DNA of 64,000 nucleotides, from the NCBI GenBank assembly GCA_028671895.1, contig CM053810.1, positions 34,451,501-34,515,500 of the forward strand, written 5' to 3'. The notes under the pieces are model-generated. The model did not search any database, was not told the DNA's origin, and worked only from the letters and a program-made list of their open reading frames with translations. Below, piece by piece: positions 1-12,408 of the stretch. How positions within the stretch are numbered: position 1 is the first letter of the stretch; every line of letters begins with the position of its first letter. The translations under genes were made by a program, and so were the position numbers. Source of the DNA: Oenanthe sinensis (lineage: Eukaryota; Streptophyta; Magnoliopsida; Apiales; Apiaceae).

Positions 1-227
1 TAAAGAAACCTGAAATCTCAAAAAATAGAGAATATTATAACTGCAAGAAAAGAAGAGCATGAAAGCACTAAGATTTATACAGTAACAATCTGCCTAAAAT
101 CACCACACTCCTCAGAACTTACAATGAACAAGACGTACCAAAATAACAATAAACCTATATACAGAAAACATTCACCGATAGATAAAAAGAGAGTCCTATC
201 AATGGCTTAAGAGTAACAAGTCATTAC
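1..227 (-). other. Partial intron of the bZIP gene
   Basis: The segment after the exon-2 donor shows no continuation of the zipper in any frame. It is read as the start of the second intron, whose acceptor lies outside the window. Confidence 0.6.
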
Positions 228-1044
228 CTGCAACATTGTAACTTGTGCAGAGAGGGTAGTTGCTTCAGTCTGAAGAGTTTGCACTTTCCTCTCCAACTCA
301 TTTGTATACCGAATTTTTCTCTCCTTTGATCGCGCAGCAGATTGTCTATTCGCAAGAATCCTATCCAATTGAAAAAAAAACCATTAAGTCCACTCAACCA
401 TCAAAAAATTCTACAAAGAACAACTAAACCACAAACTCATTCCTCACGAAAATAGAACCCAAATCATAAAACCATAACTTCTAACCGAAAACAAAATTAC
501 AAACTGAAACATATGAAAATATAAGGTGAGACCCTGACCTTTTAGCTCTCTTGGGATCAATTAACGAGAGGTCAGCCAATTTATGAGGAGAAAGAGCCTT
601 CTTAGCATTAACATCAACCTTCATCATAATGTCATCAAACGAAGACGAATTGGTACTCGAAGAACCATCCATAGAACTATGATGCGTACGTCGAAGGCGG
701 ACATTATTAATATCATCATCAGCAATGGACAGACCATCAAAGAAATCAGCATCAACAGAAACACTTCTGAAATGTGAACTAGTAGTAGAAGAAGATGTGG
801 GCTTCTTCACATCTGCGGAGATGGGGCTGTTATCAGAAAGACAAGGGAGGTCATGTGTGGAGAGATCGAAGTCTGCAACGGCGTCGTCTAAGAGGATGTC
901 GTCTGGGAAACGGAAGAAAGTTTCGGATTGGGCACGACGGTGGTGGGACCCACGGACTGGGGTTTCAGGCATCTGCTCTATGTCGGATACTCGGCGGGTT
1001 GACAACGGGGAAGATGCTGCTACTGCCTTTCCGCCCAACTCCAT
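228..1044 (-). CDS. Group-I bZIP transcription factor (VIP1/RF2a-like), 5' exons only
   Basis: A DNA-binding, presumably nuclear regulator. Exon 1 runs 1044-539 and exon 2 runs 360-228. The 178-nt intron between them has a GT donor at 538-537 and an AG acceptor at 362-361. Exon 1 ends in phase 2 within DPKRAKR, and exon 2 completes the basic region RILANRQSAARSKERK and enters the leucine zipper. The basic region shows N-x7-K instead of the usual N-x7-R, a hallmark of plant group I bZIPs. The acidic, serine-rich N-terminus has HHRRAQSE and FRSVSVDADFF, motifs typical of this clade and possible phosphorylation or 14-3-3 sites. A GT donor at 227-226 follows the MLQ codons, so the rest of the zipper and the C-terminus lie left of the window. 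An upstream in-frame Met at 1074 is possible; I chose 1044 because MELGGK begins the conserved-looking part. No frameshift or stop is seen. Confidence 0.9.
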
Positions 1045-1447
1045 CTTGTACTGTCCTTTACTCTCTATATTCATCTGTTTCTTCTACCTGCCTAATTATT
1101 ATTTCACAGAAATATACACAGTGGTATGTCCCCCATCCCATTTTACATCATGCTTATTACTTTTTTTTAAAAAAAATAAATACTATTACACCTAATTCTT
1201 TTCTCCATTACCTTAAATCAATTATTAAATATTGATAGTTTCAACTATTTTACTCATTTTTCAACTAATTATACTTACTTTTATTATCTTTTCTTAATTT
1301 TCGTAAAAGTCAAAAAGCTCACATAAAATGGGATAGAGGAGACCTACTTGACTAGGGCCCTGTTTTAAGTCCAAGTACAACACTTCGGGTGTTTCTTTTT
1401 TTATTTTTATTTTTGACTTTACGCGTGTTTGTGTAATCGATTTGGAT
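1045..1447. other. Upstream region of the bZIP gene
   Basis: No open frame of interest. AT-rich with A/T runs near 1160-1175. It holds the 5' UTR and promoter of the minus-strand bZIP gene by position, but I cannot place a convincing TATA box. Confidence 0.5.
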
Positions 1448-1799
1448 CTCGTTTGGGTATTGCTGTTACAGACAATTACAAAAGTTTTTTGCTGAAAAAC
1501 TGTCAGAATGTTTGATAAATTCTAAAAGTTGTTGTCTTGAAAAGCGCTTTTAGTCTAAAAGCTGCTGTTAGCAAAAACATGTCCCCCATGCTTTTCAAAA
1601 ATGCTGCTTTCAACTTTTACAAGAAGTATCTATCAGTTTCATTCAAACCTTCTCAAAAATATTATTTTTATATATTATATTAAAAAATATGCATAAATCA
1701 AAAAAAATATCAAACAGTCATCTGTTTTCCTGACAACACTTTTTCCACCCGTATTTTTTCTCACAGCACAACAATTTTCAATATTACTCCCAAACGGAG
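1448..1799. mobile_element. Possible hAT-like MITE
   Basis: About 352 bp with imperfect terminal inverted repeats: CTCGTTTGGGTATTGCTG on the left, and the complement of the right end reads CTCCGTTTGGGAGTAATATT. The interior has the A/T-rich 'aaaagttgctgctgaaaa'-like composition common in plant hAT MITEs and no coding capacity. A clean 8-bp target duplication is not visible, so this remains tentative. It lies about 400 bp upstream of the bZIP start. Confidence 0.4.
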
Positions 1800-2204
1800 T
1801 CTTAACGGTGCACAAATAGATGGCGGGCCGGATTTTTAAAACCCTGATTTTTTAGATTAATTCAGGTTGGGTTTTTTTTAAATCCGATCAAAATGGATCG
1901 GTTTATGTAAAAACTAGTGTTTTATCCGTTATTCAAATTCGGGCTCAAAAAATCTTAAGTATCAAAAAATGTATATAAATAAGTTATTATCATTTTATCA
2001 TTATTTTTTTAATTTATTAAATCATTTTAATAAAATATATCTTTATTGTATTTTATGAAAAATAAGTCTTTAATTTTCAATGTTAATAATTATTAGACTT
2101 TTTTATAAAACACAATTTCAAATATTTTGGAATATGTATTTTTTGTATATATTATTAATTAAGATTTATGCCCATATTTTGCACCAGATTTAAAATTTTA
2201 AAAT

Positions 2205-2235
<31 letters not shown>

Positions 2236-2493
2236 TAGAATATTTAATATTATTAATATAAGATATAAGATAAATTATATATATTCATACGTGTTATTGT
2301 ATTCAATTTATATTAGATATAAAAATTTTGTAATACAAAATTAATGATTAAAATAAATATTATTTTAATCATTAAATACACTAAAATCTTTAAAAATTAT
2401 TACTTCATAAATTAATAATCTTTTTAAAATAATATTTTTTTCTAAACGTTTAAAAATAATATTTATGTATAACTTGTTTACAATATCTAAACT

Positions 2494-2527
<34 letters not shown>

Positions 2528-2816
2528 TGTATGTATATATGTATATATGTATGTATGTATGTATATATATATGTTAATTATCAAATGAGTAAAAACTTAA
2601 AATGAGAAATAGGAAATATGATTTTAGCCACATATTCAATTTTAATCTAGTGGTCCCTAAGTGCACCCACACAAAAATTAAATACACATTCACACACACA
2701 ACCCAAAAAAATCCCCCATTTTAAATTAATTTTTCCCGTTAATTGGTGAATATTTTTCAAATTTAATTTCACCATATTTTTCTCTATTTCTCAACGATCG
2801 GTTTCCATACCATATG
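1800..2816. other. AT-rich intergenic DNA with microsatellites
   Basis: No gene seen. It contains an interrupted (TA)n tract at about 2205-2236 and a (TA)n/(ATGT)n compound microsatellite at about 2493-2572. Flanking sequence is low complexity. Confidence 0.7.
2493..2572. repeat. Compound microsatellite (AT)n-(ATGT)n
   Basis: A run of at least 14 TA units is followed by alternating TATATG and TATG units. Confidence 0.9.
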
Positions 2817-5382
2817 TGTGACGCCCCCAACCCCGGGTTAACCTCAGGAACCCAACCCGAAGGACGCCAAACATACTCAAATCAAGCCAACACATGCTTA
2901 CATAAACTTAAACTTGATAATACATTAATATTTTACATCATTGTATAGTCTTACATCAAAAGTTACACACTACATCATAAATTTTTAGCAACATCAAAAT
3001 ATAGAGTTTCAACCAACAACTTATACTAGAGTTCTACGCATCCTCCGGCCACTCTAACACTTTAATTCATCACATCTTTACCCTATTCCGAATATCCTTC
3101 TCCGAAATTCTTTCCTGTAAAAGTTAGTAACATAAAAGAATGAGCTTATAAAGCTCAGAAGCATAATTGTAATATTCAACTGAGGTTTTATGCAATACGA
3201 AGTTCGATAGAAACTTCATCAATATCTCATCAAAGTCATCAAGATCTCAACACAATAAGATAGTTTTCGACATTAAAAACTGAGTATTCAAACATGATAG
3301 GTTCATCAATTCATCAAGTGGGAATCCTGGTCAGCTAAACAATTGGTTTAGCTCTACTTCCAAAAAAGAAGTATCATCAGTTCGTCAAATATCAATATAA
3401 GAATACTCAATTTTCATCAATGAATCAATCGTAATAGAAATCATCAATAAATAATGATCAATAGTAAATAGTACAATATATACATACAATATACCACCAC
3501 AACTCTTAACTTCCCTTTGGAGTCTCAAGTGCCACTTCTTCGTATCCTAAAAATTTCACATATTTATTTAAATATTATTAAGTCATGTCTACATCTTATT
3601 CTCTAATCTCTAATTTACTAATCTAATCTAATTAATTAATTACTAATTACCTAACTAAAGGAAAAGAAATAGGAGTTTAAAGGCTTATCCAATTCAACAG
3701 TTTGTAAGCTGCCTTCTTCCTAATTTCATAAAGTTGGGCTATGAAATGTATTTTATAAGGAGAGGAGTAGTTCTCCTTCTATTTCTTCTCGATGTGGTAA
3801 CTTCATTACCATGGTTTCAAAACAATGCCTAGCAACAGAGTTGCGCCATGCTATACGGCCGAGACGCCTGGGGACTGCAGTTGAACTTTAACTCAGAACA
3901 CATTAACAATTTTTTCGATTTATTCTTAGTTATTCCATATATACTCACTTATCTCTTTTCATGTAATCGATGTGGTACCAACTTGGTGTACTTAAAAATT
4001 TTACTCTTCTCTGACATGGGAAAAGGTGTATTCAAGGCGCACAAATTTAGTGTCCAAGGCGCACGAGTCAAGTGCCAAGTCAGACATCCAAGGGAATGAG
4101 TGCACTAGCACCTTGACGTCATGTCTCTTAACAACTCACGGTTCACAAGTGGATGTACACACGTTTCATACCTTTACATTTATTCTTACGCCTTTAATGC
4201 TCTGTTATCAATGTCGGAACATATTTGTCCACAAAAAAACTTCATAACTCTTATTAGGCACTTTCATTTGCCTGAAACAAAGATGGCACACCCACAATTG
4301 CACAAAGACACGGCGCCAACATAAGTGCATAAGACATGTAAATGCTTGGTTGAAACTCTTCATTAAGTCTTTCAATTTATTCTAATTCACAGTTCCTTTT
4401 TCTATCAATGTGGGATTGTATTTATTTTATTCTATATATGTTTCCTTCTCCCACATTGAGAAGATTTTAGAGTGAAGTCCCCCTTTCAGTCTATATAATC
4501 TAGGTAAACCTTATACTACTTCAAGTTTTAAGAGATTTAGTCCACCTTAGACCCAAATTGTGCATAACCAACTTACTTTCAATTAAATTTGAAAATTTAT
4601 ATATGAAAACAAGTCTACTTGAAAGGGTAACTTGGGTTTTCTTGAAATGCAAATCTGAAAGTGCTTGTGCTTCTAAATTTTTATCATTCCCACATAGAGG
4701 AGTTTTACTACATGGGAGTCATGTATATTCTATAAAATTGACTTGTTCTCATAGTGAATTCATGTATCTTACATGTTATCCTTACCTTCCCGCGTGAGGT
4801 TTGGAAAATTTAAAGGCATAATCTGAATACTTAAATGTTCCATTTTGATAAGAATATAGAGTGAAAGTTTTTCCCAAAATTTTATTAACTTGTTCAGTTA
4901 CGAAGGGAAAATCATATCCCACATCAAAAACTTTTGGAGGGATGCTATTTCTAATTCCTATATTAGCTTAAGGCCCTAAAACACTTGGCACTTGTAGTTA
5001 AAAATCTCCAGTTTGGCTTGTTTTCTCTTGAAGCTTTGACTTTTTCCTAGAAGTCAAAAATACCCAAACATTTTAAATTTTAAAAGCAAACTTCAAAAGT
5101 AAGTCTAAATTGGGACAAGTTTGAGTTGTAAACAAGGCTGAAATCAATTTGAGTTTAAGTGTAACTTTGTTTAACTAGTTCTAATTTATGCCACATTAAG
5201 AAGATTTTAAAAATATCCTCTTCACATCTCTATATAAAGAGACTTGACTATGTGGTAAGTTTAAATTATAAATTTGCCCCATGTGTCACATGGGCCGGAA
5301 AGAATAGTTTAAAATTTTTATCCCTTTCCCATTGGGCTCCCATCCCTTAATTATTAACTACTTATGAGAGCTTTTATACTAA

Positions 5383-8300
5383 GAGCAACTCTAACGTTCA
5401 AGGCCTGTTAGCTAAAGAAGCCCATGTGGCAGTGAACAGTATCAAATATACCTAACAGCTATCAATTGGACCGCTCCAACCATGCTAACCGGTTAGGCAA
5501 AATTATACAAATCGGAGAATGAGTTGCTATTTCTATTGATTGGGAATCACATCTTCTATATCTGCCACATCATCTCCCGCTCAATTGATCACCTCTCCCG
5601 CTTATTCTTTTCTCTCCCGCTGCATCAGTTCCATTACAAAGGTATGTGTCCTTTTTAATCGTTTAAATTGTGTTGTAAATTAAGGCTATTGATTTTCTTT
5701 ACTACATTTGATTATATCAAAATCTTGTGTTATTGTGATTGAAACACTATATATATCATTAGGGTTCTAGTTTATAAATTTGGGGTTTTCCAGAAATTGT
5801 GATTGTATATATATATTTTGTGTTCTTATTGTAGAAAATGGAAGCCTCATTTGTATCTTTACTCAATGAAGACTCATTTACACAATTTGAAGATTTAGTT
5901 TTTTCTCAACCAATCCCGCAATCCGAACCAACCCCACAATCCGAACCCCAGAAAGAGGCTTCAAAACTAAAAAAAGGTAAAAGATCAAAGAACTTCTTAA
6001 TTGACGAAGATATGTTGCTTATTTCGGGTTGGTTGAATGTGAGTATGGACCCAGTGCAAGGTAGCGATCAGACACATACATGTTATTGGGATAAGATTTG
6101 CAATTATTTTGAGGAAAATAAAACAGGGATTGCAAGTGAAAGAACCTCTAATTCATTGTGTAATCGATGGTGCACAATCAATGAAAAAGTGGCAAAATTT
6201 ATTGGATTATACAACCAAATTTGTGGAAGAAATCAAAGTGGAATAAACGAGCAAGACAAGGTATTGGATATTTGTTTTAGTTGGTGTTTAATCTGATTGT
6301 TTTAGTTCATATTCATAGTGGTAATTATTTCATGTTTACTTGCTTTGTACAATTCTATACATATGCTATATGTTCGATTGATGATGGGTTTTGAAATCTG
6401 TGCAGCCCTGCAACTTTAGTATTAAAACGTTCTGAGTAGCTTTAGTATTAAAATGATGAATTGCACTAATATTCAGCGCTTCTAGAACCTGCTTTCTATC
6501 CTCCCTACGATTTTCATACATGGTAACAAACCTTGCCTGTGTTGTTTCATACATGGTAACAGATATAGTATTATATTTAGACTAGAGAGCAGTTCTTATT
6601 TTGTTTGTGTGATGTAGAAGTGGTCTTAAGTCTTAACTAGGCAGGGCGGTATTGTGGTTCTTGCAATATAAAAATGTATTTATTGATGCAGTTCTGGCCT
6701 CCGTAAGCAAAACCTGTTACCAAATATTATGAACTAGTGAGCAGTTGTACGCTAATTCTAGTTATCCAGTGAGTATCAAGTTGCCTGAAGTATCCAGTGA
6801 GTTATAGATATCAGTAGATATCTGCAGCTCTTACGGAAGATTGTAGGTAGCTTAATTCATCTTTAAGCCACCATACACCATCTTTCACTCCTATCCTAGT
6901 GTTAACTTCCTAGGTAAGAAAATCACTAAGCTTTTCAATGGCAAAGCCTACAGTTGCATCAACCATCTTTTCTCTATGAATTATAAATCAAAGTGAGGTG
7001 ACTAAAACAAAAGTAGAGTTGAGGCTGTGATAATTGCATAGATGGTTTAGATTCAATCTAAAAATTTTCAAAAGGATCTGAGGAGGATTCCATTAAATTT
7101 GTCTACTATTTTTTTAATCACCTCAGTAACATTATAATGTCATTATCTATGTGATAAGACATTATCTTTAATACATAGTTTTGGATTTTACTTTATTGTC
7201 TGTAACTATGATTTTAGGCTTGGAAAAGCTACATTCATTTTAAAAAGGTCTTGGGAGCACAAGTCCTTTTTTTTCAATGTGTTTTTTATTATGCAAGCTA
7301 CAGCTTTGTAGAAACCTCAACGTGCTAGGAGGGTTTAACCAGAACATAATATATATGTTTTACAAAGATAATTAACGGAAAGTTAAGCAAAGTTTAGAGG
7401 TTTATGATTGTAAATCAAGTTAGCAGTAAATTGCACAGCATCTGTTAGTTTTATTTAAAATTACACTTCGCATCTTTAAACGTGAAGTTCCATAATCTTT
7501 ACATCTCTTAGACCAATTTGATCCATTTTGACCGTAAAAACTCAGCCTTGAACTCCTCATTTCTGACATCAATGTCTTGAGTAAAGCTAATCTGTACAAC
7601 CAATTTATCACTGTCTCCATACCATTCATGTCATTGCCTACTAAACAAGCATTCACTCTACTGGATGCACCACCATTGCTACTAACCACTATCTGATATC
7701 AAGAAGTTCTACCAGAATTACAGATTTCTTCTTCATTGTTTAATGAATTAAATCACTTCTAATGCAGGTAGACCAAGCTATAGAGATGTACGAGAGAGTA
7801 ATGAATGAGAAATTTATGTTCATACGCCATTGGAACGCATTGAAGTTTCCCCCAAAATATCAAGCTAGTTTGGCAAAGAAGAACAAGCCAGCAAAGAGAG
7901 ATGTCTCTTCCCAATCTGTTGAAGGTCCCAAAACTATAAGCCTAGAATCCGATGAAATGATGGAACGTCCAATTGGAAGGAAAGCTGCAAAGAAATTGAA
8001 AAGAGCTGTAAATGAAGCAAAAGATGAAGAAGGCTTGGAAATTCTTAAAACAATGCAGAAAGATGCATTGGCCATTGCAGAATCAAGAAGTGAATCAATT
8101 CAAATGATCTTGCAATTGCAGAAGGAGATGATGCAATTACAAAAAGAGGAGTTGCAGCTCCGGTTAGCTAAGGAGGAGCGGGAGAGACAAAAAGAGGAGC
8201 GAGAGAGGTTGGTTTATGAAGCATCCATCATGGCAATGGACACTAGTAAAATATTACCGGATCAAGCTAAATATTATGATGCACTCAAAGCTAGGATCAT

Positions 8301-9025
8301 GAAAAACTTGACTTAATTTTATTTGTATGTACTTGACTTTTTAATGTGCAAATATTATGTATTAAACTTAATTTTACTTATTTTATATATCAGTGTTTCT
8401 TATCGTTCCAAAGCATTTGAAATAGTATTAACATTCTATAAAAATTATGATATTGTATCTTTTAGTGAAGGCATACATATCATTTGAATTCATGACAGCG
8501 CAGAATGCTCCCTTTAACCAATATCATTTGAGTCTTAGTGATTGTATGCAAAACTGTTGGAAAGATTGCAATTGTTAGATGGATTTTCAACATGATTGAA
8601 GCTGTTGATTTCGAGAATCAGAACTGCAAAACTATAAACATTAGATCTCTGTGAATTAAACAAGTTGACTGCTCTAACAAATTAGATCTCTGTGAATTAA
8701 ACAAGTTGAATTAAACATTAGATCTCTGTAATTTTATAAAAAATTACATAACAAATATGAAAGAAGTGTGAATAAATTTGAGTTTGTATGCAGTTTGTGT
8801 TCATTTCAGTTCTGAATTTCTTTATTTATAACCATAAAAATATGATCGTTGAAATATAGCCGTTGGAATTTGAAAATAATAATAAAATACTATTTTTGAA
8901 ATATAGCTAACCATTATAGCTAACACCATTGGAGCACAACACCTTACAAGTTATGCAAATTTTACATAATCATTACTTTATATTATTTTAGCTAACCATT
9001 TTAGCTATCTCCCTTAGAGATGCTC
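5383..9025 (+). mobile_element. PIF/Harbinger-type DNA transposon carrying only ORF1
   Basis: The terminal inverted repeats are GAGCAACTCTAACG on the left and GAGCATCTCTAAGG as the complement of the right end. They are flanked by a 3-bp duplication TAA (5380-5382 and 9026-9028), the PIF/Harbinger hallmark. Subterminal copies of TTAGCTA occur near both ends. Inside is a two-exon Myb/SANT-like ORF1 gene. No DDE transposase ORF is present in the 3.6 kb, so the element would depend on transposase supplied elsewhere. It is inserted in the gypsy LTR. Confidence 0.85.
5838..8316 (+). CDS. Harbinger ORF1 (Myb/SANT-like, 'NAM-associated' type) protein
   Basis: Exon 1 is 5838-6260 (141 codons). The donor follows GACAAG at 6261, and the acceptor AATGCAG ends at 7767. 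Exon 2 is 7768-8316. The join is phase 0 and gives about 323 residues. Residues 50-125 form a trihelix/Myb-like domain (DEDMLLISGWLNVSMDP, CYWDKICNYF, SNSLCNRWCTI). Exon 2 encodes the lysine- and glutamate-rich C-terminal coiled coil with LQLRLAKEERERQKEERE and DTSKILPDQAKYYDAL, as seen in plant PIF/Pong ORF1 proteins and their 'NAM-like' or 'GST T3-like' annotated relatives. In that family ORF1 binds the element ends and helps the separate transposase. There are no stops in either exon. The 1.5-kb intron holds nothing recognised. Host domestication is possible but nothing shows it. Confidence 0.75.
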
Positions 9026-9203
9026 TAAAGCAAACCAACCCTAGTTCTTTTTATGGGAGCCTTTGTCATTAAGGCACCCAATATTTCAAGTAAAAATTCA
9101 TGTAATACTTTCTGAATAACATATATATAATACTTGTGAAAATACTTAGGATCTCATAAAATGTATTTTATATAAATCCTTAAAATGGAGTCGGGATATT
9201 ACA

Positions 9204-9217
9204 TCCTTCCCCATTAA
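9204..9217 (-). other. Polypurine tract of the gypsy element
   Basis: The minus strand reads TTAATGGGGAAGGA directly before the LTR start TGTAATATCCC. It primes plus-strand DNA synthesis in LTR elements. Confidence 0.75.
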
Positions 9218-9244
9218 GAGAATTTTGTCCTCGAAATTTATAAT

Positions 9245-9580
9245 TCAACTCATACCTGGGTTATAAAATAAGTGGGGATACTTTGATCTCATCATTTCTT
9301 CTGGTTCCCAATTTTCTTCTTCTACTGTATGATTTCATCAAATTACTTTTACTAGAGGTATCACCTTAGTTCCTAATTTCTATTCGCGATGATCAACTAT
9401 CTCCATAGGAAATTTCTCATATTCCATATTCTCCTGAATTTCTATCGGTTCATACTCTATAATGTGGATTGGATAAGGAACATATTTTCTAAGATATGAA
9501 ACATGAAAAACATTATGAATATGTCCCAAGTTAGGTGGTAGTGCTAATTCATACGCTACCTCTCCAACCCATCTAAGAAT
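9245..9580 (-). pseudogene. Gypsy integrase C-terminus with chromodomain remnant
   Basis: The minus strand reads WVGEVAYELALPP, NVFHVSYLRKYV and EYEPIEIQE, the integrase C-terminal domain of plant chromoviruses. After a stop it continues with a chromodomain-like stretch ending in ENWEPEEMMRSKYPHLF. In the family this domain steers insertion toward heterochromatin. The reading frame is separated from the rest of integrase by the solo LTR to its right, and the internal stop shows it is dead. Confidence 0.75.
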
Positions 9581-11108
9581 TGTAGGGTTTCGTGACACAA
9601 ACGCAGCGGAATAAACGCGAAAAATAAATCAAAATAGCGAAACCCTCCACAGGATCCATGCGAAAAACAAAAGATTTAATTCGGGGATAAAGAATAAATA
9701 CCTTTAGAAGCTTTAACAGTTCATTAATGGAAGATTAATGGAGGTCCAAAGCTTGTTTAATCACCACGTATCCCGCTCTCGTGATCTACGCTCTACGGTA
9801 TCCACACGAACACTTTTCATGAAGGATTGATGTGTACTAGCACCCGAAAACTTCTTCTCTCTCTATCTTCCTCCTCTCTCAGAGCGGCTAGGGTTTTTGT
9901 AAAATCTCTATATTATTAAATCAGTCCATAAAGAGATTATATAGAGAAAGGAATAAGTTTTCTAATTATAATCCAATTATAATTAATACTAATCCAAAAT
10001 TCTAAATTATTTAATTAAGTCTCACTTAATTAATTAATTATTAATTTTGGAATTAGTTTAAGTAATTCATTTATTCTATTTATATAATTAATTAAGTCAT
10101 ACTTAATTAATATCATAAATAAAATAAATTACTTATTTAATTTAAATTCATAATTTAAATTATTTCTCCTTCAAGCGTTCTTTGTGTGTGACCCTGTAGG
10201 TTATTATTACGTTGGCAACAATTTTAATATCTAATTAAAATTGTAAACAATGAGTGGCATCTAGTAATACATCATTGCTACCCAAGTAATAATAATAAAT
10301 CGGTGATTCGATTAAGCCTCATGTAATATAATCCCTTTAATCTTGATATTATAGATTAAACTCAAGGCATGTCTCGTGTCATCTTCTTCATAATTTAATC
10401 TTTATTTTCTTGATCGATGAGTAGACTATTAAAATCAAATCAACATTTGAGCACGGCCGTACATTTCATAGTCTCACTCAAACAAGAGGCCAATAATATC
10501 ACTCCTAAAATTAGGAGGATTAAATCCCATCTAGATCATTCATATTTCTCATACGATTCATAATATACCCAATGTCCACTTTTATCATCACCCGGTCAAA
10601 GGTAACTTTTAATGTAATCAAAGTATATTAATTCTCGTATAGAAATATAATGATTTCAGGTCTAAGGATCATTACACCATTATCACAGAGAGAATTACTT
10701 ATGACACTTACTTAACATGTAGAATCTCACAGCGGGTCATTCCAGTGCCATGCATTGAGACATGCACTTATGTTCTTGACTTTAGTATCCTCATACCTAT
10801 GACCAATGAGATGTGGTCATCTGTCAAGAAACATACTAGTCTTTGTGCATTATTATTGTCCTTAAATAATAATACTCGACTAGGAAATTTTAGGAATAAG
10901 ATACTATTCATATAATCTCATTTTTAAGTCACATACTTAAAGATATAGAATACGTATCAAAATTCCAAGGACATTTACTATGCTTTCAATTTATTACGCA
11001 GTAAACAAAACATAATAAATAAATAATAATCAATAAAACATAATCCTTAATAATAAATATTTTCCTTAAAATATAAAAAGTATTGTCTCTAGAGCACAAT
11101 TACTAACA
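9581..11108 (-). repeat. Solo LTR (family 'S', copy 1)
   Basis: 1,528 bp with TG...CA ends (TGTAGGGTTTCG ... ATTACTAACA) and a perfect 5-bp duplication AGAAT (9576-9580, 11109-11113). It has no PBS, PPT or coding region, so it is an LTR left after recombination between two LTRs. A minus-strand TATA-like ATATAATC near 9945-9953, followed by a CT-rich leader, gives the orientation. A homologous copy lies at 39619-41135. The superfamily is not certain; it resembles Ty1/copia LTRs. Confidence 0.85.
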
Positions 11109-11154
11109 AGAATCTCAAAAGGTCTAACATAACGGGGACTTAACTTCCATTTCC

Positions 11155-12230
11155 TTCCAATTCTCATAATGCCTTTCTATGGAGATATCTTTAGAAATAC
11201 AAAATCTCCCTCTTTAAATATAATATCCCTACTATTGGTATCTGCATAACTCTTTTGTCTACTTTGGGCTTCTAACATTCTCTTCTGTATCAATTTAACT
11301 TTATCAGTGGTTACTTGGACCAATTCAGGACCTAATAATTTCTTCTCTCCAACCTCATCCCAACATAATGGTGGTCGACATCGCCGTCCATATAGGGCTT
11401 CATATACGGCCATTCCAATTGTAGCTTGATAACTATTGTTATAAGCAAATTCTACTAGAGGTAAATGTTCTTCCCAACTTCCTTTAAAATCTAATACACA
11501 TGCTCTTAACATATCCTCCAATGTCTGGATTCTACGTTCTGATTGTCCATCAGTCTGAGGATGAAATGCAGTTCTCATACTCAACTTAGTACCCATTTGT
11601 TGTTGGAAACCATTCCAAAGTCTTGATGTAAATCTTGGATCTCGATCAGACACAATTGAAATAGGTACTCCGTGTAACCTTACTATTTCTTGTATGTATG
11701 ACTTTGCCAACTTTTCTAGGGATTATATTTCAGACATGGCTAAGAAATGTGCACTCTTTGTTAACCTATCCACGATAACCCAAATTGAATTATTTCCTTT
11801 GCGTGTCCTTGGCAATCCTAACACAAAATCCATTATGATATGGCCCCATTTCTATTCAAGGACATGTAGTAATAATCTTCCAGGCCTTTGATGTTCTGCT
11901 TTCACCTGTTGACACACCAAACATTTACCTACCCATTCTGCAATTTCTTTCTTCATCTTAGGCCATCAAAAAATACTGTTTCAAGTCCCTATACATTTTT
12001 GTGGATCCGGGATGTACCGAAAAGGGTGACGAATGAACGTCCGATAGGATCTCATTCTCAATCTCCATATTAGATGGCATATATATTCGATCTCGAAATC
12101 TTACAATGTTATCATTCCCTTTCCTGAAATCCCCTTTTCCCAATTCTGAAGTAGATTTATTCCAAATTTTATTTAAGCACTCATCTAACGTCTGACCTGT
12201 CTTTATCGCTTCTAATAACATTGGTCTCAC
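11155..12230 (-). pseudogene. Gypsy integrase remnant
   Basis: The minus strand encodes the zinc-binding region (SSPFSVHPGSTKMYRDL) at 12230-11958. In another frame, 11710-11177 encodes the catalytic-core end and beyond: IVSDRDPRFTSRLWNGF, AFHPQTDGQSERRIQTLED and PLVEFAYNNSYQATIGM. The region with the first catalytic Asp lies between the two open stretches and is interrupted by stops and a frame change. The 5' boundary meets RNase H; the 3' part was cut by the solo LTR. Confidence 0.85.
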
Positions 12231-12408
12231 ATCAATTTCGTATAATAAACTTTCATCCCTTCCTTGTAGAATGAACTCAACAACAAGTCTATGAAGTTCC
12301 TCAAGATTGGTTGATCTTATTACGACACTTGAAAAACTTCCAACTCCTTCGAACTTAATACATCAGCCACCATATTTGCCTTTACCAGGATGATATAAAA
12401 TTTTACAA

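Larger units (their letters stand above)
2817..9203 (-). repeat. 3' LTR of the Ty3/gypsy element, split by a Harbinger insertion
   Basis: The left end begins TGTGACGCCCCC and the right end is GGGATATTACA. Read on the minus strand it starts TGTAATATCCCG and ends GGGGGCGTCACA, so it has TG...CA ends. About 2.74 kb remain once the 3,643-bp Harbinger element and its 3-bp duplication are removed. It contains several TCCCACAT-type motifs (for example 4447-4456 and 4917-4925) and no coding sequence. The partner LTR is not in the window. Confidence 0.7.

Noticed and set aside
583..1235. Plus-strand open frames over the bZIP exon
   Set aside because: Opposite-strand shadows of a clear bZIP coding exon with matching splice sites.
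2817..9203. Treating the Harbinger ORF1 as a host gene within an intergenic region
   Set aside because: TIRs and the TAA duplication enclose it, and gypsy LTR sequence lies on both sides.
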